DNA of 64,000 bases from Fimbriimonadaceae bacterium (lineage in GTDB: Bacteria > Armatimonadota > Fimbriimonadia > Fimbriimonadales > Fimbriimonadaceae), in contig JABAQM010000001.1 of the NCBI GenBank assembly GCA_019187105.1, positions 2,820,734 to 2,884,733 of the forward strand, given 5' to 3'. Within the stretch, counting starts at the first letter, position 1; each line of letters opens with the position of its first letter. The position numbers were made by a program, and so were the translations under genes. Below the pieces are notes generated by a model. The model was not told the origin of the DNA and made no database searches. It saw only the letters and a program-made list of their open reading frames with translations. Below, in pieces: positions 8,803 to 16,610 of this stretch.

Positions 8803-10362
8803 ATGAGCCATAAAATTCGCGAGATCGGTGTGTATACTGAATTCTTACTGCACCCGAGCGGCGAGAGAACTATGGTCAAAAGGCTTCCGAAGGCATTCTA
8901 CAACTCGACGTCGATGGTTGGACTCGCGATTTCGCTCAGCGCTTTCGCCGTCATTATCCTCCTTTACCTACTCGATCTGTTTTCGAAGAACGACAATCCC
9001 TACACGGGCCTTATTACGTTCATCTTCTTGCCGATCGTCCTACTCTTTGGTGTCTTCTTGTTCCTGCTTGGTGCCTTCCGATCCGCCCGGCGAGTAAGGA
9101 AGGGAGCTCCCCAAGGCGACCTTCCCGTCCTCGACTTCAACAACGCTCGTCACCGCTTCGGCTTCTCATTCATTCTCTTTGGCGGCGTGTTCCTTGCCGC
9201 GATTTCTGCTTTCGGCAGCTACCAAGCCTACGAATATACGGAATCGGTGGAATTCTGCGGTACGGCTTGCCACAGCGTGATGAAGCCTGAGTACGTGGCC
9301 TATAAAGCCTCGCCGCATGCCAGGGTTACCTGTGTTCAGTGCCATATCGGTCCTGGTACCACTTGGTACGTCAAGTCGAAGTTGTCTGGCGCCTACCAAG
9401 TCTATTCGACGCTCTTCAACAAATACGAGAAACCGATCAAGACCCCTATTGAGAACCTTCGACCCGCCAGGGAGACATGCGAGCAGTGCCACTGGCCGAG
9501 CCACTTCTTTAGCCAGAAGCTGATGGACCGAACCTATTTCATGTCCGACGAGGAAAACACAGCCTTCAAAACGAGCATGCTCATGAAGATTGGCGGAAGG
9601 GAGGAAGGTACCTCCGAGGGAATCCACGCTCACATGTATCTCGATCACGAGATCTCGTACATAGCGACTGATCGACAGCGCCAGGACATCCCTTACGTCG
9701 AGATGAAATCGAAGGACGGCAAGGTCACCGTCTACCACAGCACTGAGAAGCGGCTATCTGAAGTCGAAATCAAAGCCGGCAAGAAGCGATTGGTAGACTG
9801 CATCGACTGCCATAACCGTCCGTCGCACCAATACAATCCTCCAATGACGAGCGTCAACCGGGCAATGGCCAAGGGAATGATCGATCCCAGCCTTCCGGAG
9901 ATAAAGAGCCTTGCCGTTGAGGTCCTGGAAAAAGCCTATAAGACGGAGCCAGAGGCGCTTGCTGCCATCCGAAACGACATCATCGCCTATTACAAGGAGA
10001 ATTATCCCAAGGCCCTGGTCGAGAAGGAAAAGCTCCTCAACGCGGCCATTGAACATATTCGAACGATTTACAGCAACAACTACTTCCCGGAAATGAAGAC
10101 CGACTGGAAAGCGTTCCCGAACAACTTGGATCACATCCATAACAAAGGGTGCTTCCGGTGCCATGACGACAAGCATGTGAGTCCCGAAGGAAAGGTTATC
10201 AGTAAGAACTGCCAAAGCTGCCATACGATCGTGACCCAACGCAGCGCCGACGGAAAAGGGAAGTTTTCCATGGACGGCGTGCCGTTCGAACATCCGGTCG
10301 ATGTTGGAGACTCGTGGAAGACCGACATGTGCATGGATTGCCACGGCAAGCAAGACGAGTAG
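8803..10362 (+). CDS. heptaheme NapC/NirT-type inner-membrane cytochrome (ImcH-like)
   Basis: A protein of about 519 residues. I prefer ATG 8803 (AAGGTG 5 bp upstream); GTG 8758 and ATG 8872 are alternatives. Three N-terminal hydrophobic helices lie at about 40-60, 68-90 and 119-138. Then come seven heme c sites in order: an unusual CGTACH (CX3CH, followed by SVM, a possible Met ligand as in NrfH/NapC), CVQCH, CEQCH, CIDCH, CFRCH, CQSCH and CMDCH. This layout resembles Geobacter ImcH, an inner-membrane menaquinol oxidase needed for high-potential extracellular acceptors. It would pass electrons from quinol to periplasmic cytochromes. Other NapC/NirT roles, such as nitrite reduction, remain possible. 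Confidence 0.8.
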   Translation: MSHKIREIGVYTEFLLHPSGERTMVKRLPKAFYNSTSMVGLAISLSAFAVIILLYLLDLFSKNDNPYTGLITFIFLPIVLLFGVFLFLLGAFRSARRVRKGAPQGDLPVLDFNNARHRFGFSFILFGGVFLAAISAFGSYQAYEYTESVEFCGTACHSVMKPEYVAYKASPHARVTCVQCHIGPGTTWYVKSKLSGAYQVYSTLFNKYEKPIKTPIENLRPARETCEQCHWPSHFFSQKLMDRTYFMSDEENTAFKTSMLMKIGGREEGTSEGIHAHMYLDHEISYIATDRQRQDIPYVEMKSKDGKVTVYHSTEKRLSEVEIKAGKKRLVDCIDCHNRPSHQYNPPMTSVNRAMAKGMIDPSLPEIKSLAVEVLEKAYKTEPEALAAIRNDIIAYYKENYPKALVEKEKLLNAAIEHIRTIYSNNYFPEMKTDWKAFPNNLDHIHNKGCFRCHDDKHVSPEGKVISKNCQSCHTIVTQRSADGKGKFSMDGVPFEHPVDVGDSWKTDMCMDCHGKQDE

Positions 10363-10371
10363 CGACATCAA

Positions 10372-10400
10372 AAGCCCCCCGCCCGATCGGCGAGGGGCTT
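10372..10400. terminator. bidirectional terminator between convergent cytochrome genes
   Basis: A hairpin with AAGCCCC paired to GGGGCTT around a 15-base loop lies between the ImcH-like gene (+) and the heptaheme-cytochrome b gene (-). TTCTTCT follows on the plus strand. It can serve both transcripts. Confidence 0.65.
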
Positions 10401-10422
10401 CTTCTGCCTGGATTTGGGGAGA

Positions 10423-12300
10423 TTACGGACTTGGATTTTCTCCAGGCACTTCGTCTGAAGGAGCTTGGTCTTCCGCTTCAGTAGCTTCGGGCTCGACGTC
10501 ACCGGAAGGTTCGGCGCCACCGTTGGCGCGCTTGATCGCAGCGAGTTGGTCGCCGTGCTCTTCGGACATCACTTCTTCCGAGAGCCTTCCCGTGATGAAC
10601 ACTGGATTCATTGGGAAGTTGCTCGGTTTGAAATGGGTGTTGTAGATATGCCACGTGATAATCGTAAGGAAAGCTAGAACCGCCTCATCAGCATGGGCGA
10701 TGTAGGCCAGAGGGATACCTTCCTTCGGCAGGTAGTTGCTGAGGTACACGGGGAACCACAGGATCAAACCTGAGAAGACCATGATCGGCATGCCCCAATA
10801 CACGGCGAAGTAATCAAACTTCTCTCGGAACTGGAACCTGTCGAACGAAGGCGGCTCCTTACGCTTGCCGAGATGATACTGGACGGTCGCGACCAGGTCG
10901 CTAACGTCCCGCTTTCGTGGCCACATTGTCCAAGACGAGAAGGTGAACCCAGCTCGTTTCCATCGCACGAACAGCTCCACGGTGTGGAAGATCCAGAGCG
11001 CGATCAAGACGACTGCTGCCAACCTGTGAACGAAGCGCATGACTTCGATCCCGCCCATCGCCAGGTAAACGGACCTGAGGATGTCGTTTTGGGGATACCG
11101 GATCGGCATCCCGGTGACGACCAATGCCGTGAAGCTAACGATCATTGTCAGGTGCTGAATTCTCTGGGAGAGAGTGAACCGGACATAGGTCGCCTCATCA
11201 GGCTGGCGTTCAACTGGCCGTCGGGTTGCGAAGTGGAGAATCACGCTCAAGGCGGCCAGAACCACGCCTCCGGCAGTCCAATAGAAACCTGCCGCATTTT
11301 TCATTACCGCGAAGGCGATTGATCCGACGATCGCCGCGAAGCTCAGGGCAATAAGGAATGCCACCGGCCGAATCATGCCTGGCTTCTTCGGACCGAAAAG
11401 AGCTATCCGCATGTCGAGTGCGATCCCGACAAGCAGAAGAGCCAAAACGCCGAACGTGAGCACTTTGAAGAAGAGCTCGGTACCGGCAAGAATGGGTTCG
11501 TCCTTCATGCGAACGTTGAGGTGGCTGAAGCCCGAATCCGCGAAGTTCATCGTGGCGCCAGGGTGGCATCCCGATTGGCCGCATGTTTCCTTCACGCGAT
11601 GAACGCTGACTGTCGAGAGAGGATCGGATGGCGGCAGAACGGAGTGCGACGTATGGCAGCTCACGCATATCGCGGTGTCCTGTTTGCCAAACCGCAGCAG
11701 CGCCTTACCGTGAAAGCTCGCCTCATACGAGGCAACCGCATCCACGTCAACGGCATTCCTAGCCATTCTTTCTGCGTCGGCATGGCATTGTTCGCAAGTG
11801 CGAACCCGGCTCTCCCGCGTACGCATGTCGATCGGCACGATCCCGTGAGGATCTTTCATATCGACGTGACACGTCTTGCAGGATGGAGTGTCGCCTGGCC
11901 GAGCAGGAGTCCGACTGTGGACACTCGCCGCAACAGCCTCGTCTTGCTCTACGTGGCAGTTGCCGCACTGGACCTTTTCCGACTTCATCGCATCGGTATG
12001 CGGAGCTTCTGCGGTGAAGCTCGAATGGCAGTCCGTGCAATCCCGTTCCCTATGAGGGGATCTCTTCAATGAAGCGATGAGGACTGCCGGTGCCGCTTCC
12101 GCTTCAGGGTCGTGACAGCCCAGGCATGCCTGGTTGGCTTCACTTACTTCTTCTGCAGGGGGCGGAGAAGGCTGGTTCCCAGGTTCTTGGGCAAAGACCT
12201 GGGCCAGCACAAACGGTAAGAAAGCTAATACAAAAAGAGTCAAGCGGCGAATGGTCGCGATTGCCCACTGCCCATTCTGCCGCTTGTAGTCGCTATTCAA
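10423..12300 (-). CDS. heptaheme c / cytochrome b fusion quinone oxidoreductase (CbcL-like)
   Basis: A 625-residue protein starting at TTG 12300 (GGAG 7 bp upstream) with a signal or anchor helix at 19-37. The periplasmic part holds seven heme c sites at C59, C88, C112, C141, C169 and C212 (all CXXCH) and C240 (CGQSGCH, CX4CH). The membrane half (about 275 onward) has two helices plus a FdnI/HydC-type diheme cytochrome b domain with RIQHLTMI, RFVHRLAAV, WIFHTVEL, YIAHADEA and TWHIYNTHF; its tail is acidic. This order resembles Geobacter CbcL, a menaquinol dehydrogenase for low-potential acceptors. It closes the minus-strand operon that begins with the decaheme protein. Confidence 0.78.
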   Translation of the reverse strand: MNSDYKRQNGQWAIATIRRLTLFVLAFLPFVLAQVFAQEPGNQPSPPPAEEVSEANQACLGCHDPEAEAAPAVLIASLKRSPHRERDCTDCHSSFTAEAPHTDAMKSEKVQCGNCHVEQDEAVAASVHSRTPARPGDTPSCKTCHVDMKDPHGIVPIDMRTRESRVRTCEQCHADAERMARNAVDVDAVASYEASFHGKALLRFGKQDTAICVSCHTSHSVLPPSDPLSTVSVHRVKETCGQSGCHPGATMNFADSGFSHLNVRMKDEPILAGTELFFKVLTFGVLALLLVGIALDMRIALFGPKKPGMIRPVAFLIALSFAAIVGSIAFAVMKNAAGFYWTAGGVVLAALSVILHFATRRPVERQPDEATYVRFTLSQRIQHLTMIVSFTALVVTGMPIRYPQNDILRSVYLAMGGIEVMRFVHRLAAVVLIALWIFHTVELFVRWKRAGFTFSSWTMWPRKRDVSDLVATVQYHLGKRKEPPSFDRFQFREKFDYFAVYWGMPIMVFSGLILWFPVYLSNYLPKEGIPLAYIAHADEAVLAFLTIITWHIYNTHFKPSNFPMNPVFITGRLSEEVMSEEHGDQLAAIKRANGGAEPSGDVEPEATEAEDQAPSDEVPGENPSP

Positions 12301-12348
12301 TTTCCTGCTCCCGTGATTGGGTAGCGGTCTCGGCCCGAACTCTTGCGG

Positions 12349-12672
12349 TTATTGACCTGGGTTCGAGTCAGCCTTGATTTCGTCGATGTTTTTCTTGCCG
12401 TCTTTGTCGGAGTCGAGGCCCTCGACCTTGGCAAGAATAGCCGGGGTGAGTTTCTTTGACTTCTCGGCCTTCATGGCATCGGAGAGGTCCTTTCCATAAG
12501 CATTGAGCTTTCCACCCTTAGGCTTAACGTGGCAGACAGCACAATCGGCTTTGCCAAGAGTTGAGTCTTTTTTCACGTTGTATTTGTCGTGGAACACCTT
12601 GTTGTAGGTGGCGAGAGCCATGGCCATGGCCATGATGACCATGACGCCAGCCGTGAATAGAAGTTTTTTCAT
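12349..12672 (-). CDS. monoheme cytochrome c with EF-hand-like loop
   Basis: A 107-residue periplasmic protein with an N-terminal signal or anchor helix (4-22), one heme site CAVCH (C44-H48) and a C-terminal calcium-loop-like stretch DSDKDGKKNIDEI (87-99). ATG 12672 has GAGGAG 7 bp upstream and overlaps the ccmF stop by 4 bp, which ties it to the cytochrome operon. It could shuttle electrons between the inner-membrane oxidases and the decaheme protein. The joining of a monoheme domain to a D-x-D-x-D-G loop is unusual. Confidence 0.7.
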   Translation of the reverse strand: MKKLLFTAGVMVIMAMAMALATYNKVFHDKYNVKKDSTLGKADCAVCHVKPKGGKLNAYGKDLSDAMKAEKSKKLTPAILAKVEGLDSDKDGKKNIDEIKADSNPGQ

Positions 12673-15071
12673 GTGGTTTCTCCTCGAAACGCCGGTCCGA
12701 GCTCAGGAGTCCGGCCGGGTCGTTCAAGTAAGGGTGTTTTCGCCGGCTGGGACCGCCGAACTCGCCGGTAGGCGGCGGCAGCAAAGCCGGAAATCGTGAG
12801 AATGCCGGTTCCCGCCCAGACGAGGGTGGTCATCGGCTTGTGGAAGACCTCGATGGGATACATCGGCGAGGTGAGCTGCATGCGCAACGTGACCGACTTG
12901 TCGGCAGCATTCATGCCAACGATCGCGACCTGCAACTGGTTGTCGATCTTCGCCGGATTCATGATCGTCTTACCCAGATCCCCGAGTTCCATTGTCGGGT
13001 TGACGTCGACCGCGTGAGCGCCGTTAGAAACGGTTACAAGCGCGCCGAACTTCGTACCTTCGGCTCCAAAGTCGCCGGAACGGGTCATCTTCTTGTAAGT
13101 GATGACCATCCCCTGGAAATCGGTCGACTGGCCGGGGGCGAGTGTGAAGTCCTCGCTAATGTCGGTCTGAGGCTGACCGAGGGAAATATAAGTATCCATC
13201 AGCGGGCCTCGCTCGATATGGGGCCATACCATCGTATTGGTTTGACCGTCGGGCGTCTCCAACTTGTAGACGCCGGGGAAAGCGGTGAAAAGTTGCTTGC
13301 TCGTGTGAGGGTCATAGACGTGCAATTTCAGCTTGTTGTTGCGGTCATGCTCGTCTGAAGTCATCCCCCCATATCGAATCTCGTAAGCGAGCAGCTTAGC
13401 GGGAACATCCTTCATCACGAAGCCTTCTGCCCGTTGCTCAAGGCCCCTTGAAACGATCAGCCCGGCCATGAGAACGGCTACGCCGATATGCGCGCCGAAC
13501 GAAGCCGCTCCCATTTTGCTGCGCCGAAAGATGTCGGTAATCCGCCAGGTGTTGGCGACGAGAACAAAAATGCAGATGCCGAACAGGACCATGATCCAGG
13601 CAAGGCCCTTGACCTCATACCGACCCAGCATGAGCACGGTTGGCGACATCTCAATCTTGCGGGCGAACGGCGTAACGACGGTGATAAAGAGCGCTAGGCC
13701 GGTCACACCGATTGCCACGCAGAAGACCGAGTACACCTTCGAGAGGAGCTCCCGGCCCTTCATACCGTTCCAAGCGACAAACGGGGTGATCGCCATCAAG
13801 ATCATAAGAGGGATGAAGATCCACGGCAGAACCTGGTGGTATAGCCCTTCTTCCACGACACGCGGCTTGTCCCCCCGCAGTGCCTGCACGAGCGGCACGC
13901 TCATTCCGATCATGGTTGCAACGCCGAGCGTGATCAGGGCGGCAATACCCATGACATAAAAGGCTTCGCGTCGCACCGGCGTCGCATCAGGCACCGGTTT
14001 CGGCACGCGTCTCTCTTGGAACAGGCGGTATCCCCAGAGGCCAGCAAAACCGCCCACCGAGATAGCGAGGAGTGCGATGAGGAGCTTGAGGGCGGACCGA
14101 TCCATTTCAGCAAAGCTGTGAACCGAGGTCTCGCTAAGAAATCCTGAACGGGTGAGGAAGGTCCCGTAGATGAAGGCCAGGAAAGGTAGTCCGCCCAAGA
14201 GCAGGTTGGACATTTGCCATTTCTTCTTCGTTACCTGAACCAGAACGCCGTGCATGAAGGCTGCGCCAAAGCACCAGGGAACGAAGCTGACATTTTCAAC
14301 GGGATCCCACATCCAGAATCCGCCCCAACCAAGGGTCTCATAGGCCCAGAAGCCGCCCATGCAAAGTCCGAGACCAACCAGGGTTACAGCAACGATCGCC
14401 CAGGGTCGAACGATCGGTATCCAGCCTTCATACTTTCGCTCGGCCATCGCGGCAAAGGCAAGGGCAAAGAGAACCGTGAGCGAGCCGAAGCCAAGAAAAA
14501 TGGTGGGCGGGTGGATGATGACCCAGTAGTTCTGAAGCGACGGCGCAAGTCCAACACCATCGGCCGGGACAAACGGCTTGCCATCGACCAGGTTGAGATT
14601 GAACGGCGATTCAAAGGCCAGAATGCTCGTGATGCCGCCGAGAAAGAAGGCGAATGCTATCGAGTACCAGCGCCGATAGATGCCGGTTCCGCCTACCGTG
14701 AGCAGGGCGAAAATCGCTGAGCACGACGCCCACAGAAGAAAGCTGCCTTCTTGCCCTGACCAGATGCCGGCGATGCGATAGGCGAGTGCATTCTTGGTGT
14801 CTGCATGGCCGAAAACGTATTCGTACTCGAACCGGTTGTTCGCAAAGAGAACTCCAAGTGAGACCAGGGTTCCCAAGATTGCCGCGCAACCCAAATTGAA
14901 AGCGATTGATCCGACCTTCTGGAGGCCGGGTAAGCGCTTCGACGCGAACCACGAAGCGCCGGATACGAGGAACAGAGCAGCAGATAGATAGACAAGGGTC
15001 CGGCCGATGAGACCAACCGTCAGGGACCAAGATGGCGGTGAGATGAGATCGGCAGGATTAAGATCGCTCAT
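12669..15071 (-). CDS. ccmF: cytochrome c heme lyase CcmF
   Basis: An 800-residue polytopic membrane protein. The tryptophan-rich heme-handling motif GWGGFWMWDPVENVS starts at residue 248. Other CcmF landmarks are IAGIWSGQEGSFLLWAS (100-116), NYWVIIHPPTIFLGFGS (181-197) and TFLTRSGFLSETSVHSF near 305-321; a large periplasmic domain precedes the last helix. In system I CcmF attaches heme from holo-CcmE to apocytochromes, usually with CcmH; no CcmH is seen here, as in system I*. The gene sits between the octaheme and monoheme cytochrome genes in the same operon, so maturation and substrate genes are expressed together. Confidence 0.92.
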   Translation of the reverse strand: MSDLNPADLISPPSWSLTVGLIGRTLVYLSAALFLVSGASWFASKRLPGLQKVGSIAFNLGCAAILGTLVSLGVLFANNRFEYEYVFGHADTKNALAYRIAGIWSGQEGSFLLWASCSAIFALLTVGGTGIYRRWYSIAFAFFLGGITSILAFESPFNLNLVDGKPFVPADGVGLAPSLQNYWVIIHPPTIFLGFGSLTVLFALAFAAMAERKYEGWIPIVRPWAIVAVTLVGLGLCMGGFWAYETLGWGGFWMWDPVENVSFVPWCFGAAFMHGVLVQVTKKKWQMSNLLLGGLPFLAFIYGTFLTRSGFLSETSVHSFAEMDRSALKLLIALLAISVGGFAGLWGYRLFQERRVPKPVPDATPVRREAFYVMGIAALITLGVATMIGMSVPLVQALRGDKPRVVEEGLYHQVLPWIFIPLMILMAITPFVAWNGMKGRELLSKVYSVFCVAIGVTGLALFITVVTPFARKIEMSPTVLMLGRYEVKGLAWIMVLFGICIFVLVANTWRITDIFRRSKMGAASFGAHIGVAVLMAGLIVSRGLEQRAEGFVMKDVPAKLLAYEIRYGGMTSDEHDRNNKLKLHVYDPHTSKQLFTAFPGVYKLETPDGQTNTMVWPHIERGPLMDTYISLGQPQTDISEDFTLAPGQSTDFQGMVITYKKMTRSGDFGAEGTKFGALVTVSNGAHAVDVNPTMELGDLGKTIMNPAKIDNQLQVAIVGMNAADKSVTLRMQLTSPMYPIEVFHKPMTTLVWAGTGILTISGFAAAAYRRVRRSQPAKTPLLERPGRTPELGPAFRGETT

Positions 15072-15089
15072 GTTCAGTTCTAGAAGTGG

Positions 15090-15114
15090 GATGGGACCGT
15101 GCTACGGTCCCATC
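15090..15114 (-). other. intra-operon hairpin between octaheme gene and ccmF
   Basis: A perfect 10-bp stem (GATGGGACCG with CGGTCCCATC, 5-base loop TGCTA) lies between the ccmF start and the stop of the upstream octaheme gene. No T-run follows on the minus strand, so it looks more like an mRNA-stability or processing hairpin than a terminator. It could set the cytochrome-to-CcmF ratio. Confidence 0.5.
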
Positions 15115-15121
15115 CGGTGTC

Positions 15122-16561
15122 TCAGTTTCCGCCCTCCTCAAGCTCTACGCGAATTGCGCGGGCCTTGTCGGACTCGATGAGCTCAAGCTTTTGCGATGTG
15201 CTCATGCGAGAATCCTGTGCAGGGGCAACTCCGAGAGTGTCGAGGTTCGTGTTTCCAACTCCGATCAGGTGTTTGGCATACGGGGCGTTGTGAACGCCGT
15301 AGTCGCCGGACCGAATCACGAAGTAGTAGTTGTGGCGGGCTCGCTTGATCTCGATCGGAACGGTCTTCTGATCAGGAGGCGTGCCACCTTCGGCAGTGAT
15401 GATTGAGGTGTAGTCCCAGTAATCGCCATTGCCGTATTTGCCCTTTGCCCATGCCTCCATTCGGCTTCGGAGGGCAACGAGCAGGCCCAGCACTTCAGAC
15501 TTGATCGAAGATGCCCTAGCCGCCGCGTCAGCGGCCGTGTGACACGGCGCGCAACCCTTATCGAAGCTGACCGTAAAGGTGTGGCGCGAATCGGGCATGT
15601 GGCACTTCGTGCACTGGCCGGGCGCCTCAGCGTGAGCGGTGTTCCTTTGAATCGGACCTGATCCGTCAACGCCGCCAAACCCCATCAGCATTTGCATCTG
15701 GTTACTGTCGTGCATGCTTGGCCGGGCCGTACTTGCGTTGAGACGCGTGTCCGACGGGTCGGTACCGCGGCCGTTATGGCACTGGGCGCACAAGTGGTCA
15801 TAGGTGGTGAACTCCGACGCCGGTTTGCCAGGGCCGATCGGCGTTGTATCGGTGTTGAACACCTTGTGCCGAAGTTGCGCTTCGTCCCCGTTCTGGGTCA
15901 GGTTCCCGGTCTTCTGGTGCGGGTTGTGGCAGGTAACGCACAAGGCGCTATGGGGAACGACGTTGAGCGTGTTCTCGGCGATCTCGCGGATTTCATCGTC
16001 CGTCATCTTGGAGATGTCACGTCCGGATTCCACCGCTTCCGCGCGGAAGAGACCACTATGGCAAGCCACGCATCGCGAGTTGCGACCATAGTTCTGAGGG
16101 TTGTGAATGGCTTCTTCAACAGGCGACGCAACAAGCTTGTTGTGGCCAGAGAACTTGTACTCCTCAACGATCGGACCATGGCACTGGCCGCAGACAACTG
16201 GGGAGGCTAGCTTTGGAAAAGTCAGGATGTTGGTCTTGGAAGGGGCCGCCTTGTGCACACTTCCGGGGCCGTGACATCCTTCGCAGGTGACGCCCTTGTC
16301 AAAGTGCTTGGTCTCCTTCCAATGCGCGTAGATTGGATCGTTCTGGTCGCGGCCACCATGGCAGTCGGCACACTCCTCAGGAGAAATCGATTTCGCGGGC
16401 CGCTGCTCATCGCTTAATAGCGCGAGAAACTGCTCAGAAACCGACCCCTGTCCGCCGTTTCCGGCAGTTGGACCGCCAACGCCACCGCAGCTCTGGAGTG
16501 CCAAAACTGCAGCCGCAACCGGAATTGAGGCGAATAGTGAAATTAACCATCGGTTTTTCAT
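15122..16561 (-). CDS. octaheme c-type cytochrome lipoprotein (candidate outer-surface subunit)
   Basis: A 479-residue protein with a lipoprotein signal (basic start, lipobox ALQSC with C25) and a Gly-rich linker. Eight CXXCH heme sites begin at C64, C93, C124, C164, C208, C258, C317 and C337. Segments such as HWKETKHFDKGVTCEGCHGPG resemble cytochrome c554-type multiheme folds. The last 140 residues carry no heme. It lies directly downstream of the MtrB-like barrel and decaheme genes, the position where surface cytochromes (MtrC, OmcB type) are encoded in porin-cytochrome clusters. Surface location is inferred; a periplasm-facing lipoprotein is possible. No CXXCK site argues for nitrite reductase. 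Confidence 0.78.
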   Translation of the reverse strand: MKNRWLISLFASIPVAAAVLALQSCGGVGGPTAGNGGQGSVSEQFLALLSDEQRPAKSISPEECADCHGGRDQNDPIYAHWKETKHFDKGVTCEGCHGPGSVHKAAPSKTNILTFPKLASPVVCGQCHGPIVEEYKFSGHNKLVASPVEEAIHNPQNYGRNSRCVACHSGLFRAEAVESGRDISKMTDDEIREIAENTLNVVPHSALCVTCHNPHQKTGNLTQNGDEAQLRHKVFNTDTTPIGPGKPASEFTTYDHLCAQCHNGRGTDPSDTRLNASTARPSMHDSNQMQMLMGFGGVDGSGPIQRNTAHAEAPGQCTKCHMPDSRHTFTVSFDKGCAPCHTAADAAARASSIKSEVLGLLVALRSRMEAWAKGKYGNGDYWDYTSIITAEGGTPPDQKTVPIEIKRARHNYYFVIRSGDYGVHNAPYAKHLIGVGNTNLDTLGVAPAQDSRMSTSQKLELIESDKARAIRVELEEGGN

Positions 16562-16610
16562 TGTCGAACTCCGGTAACGTGATCTTCCCTTTTTGTGTCC
16601 TTGTTCATGT

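Noticed and set aside
15122-16561. Octaheme nitrite reductase or hydroxylamine oxidoreductase
   Set aside because: There is no CXXCK site, no sign of a crosslinking tyrosine, and a lipoprotein signal is present instead.
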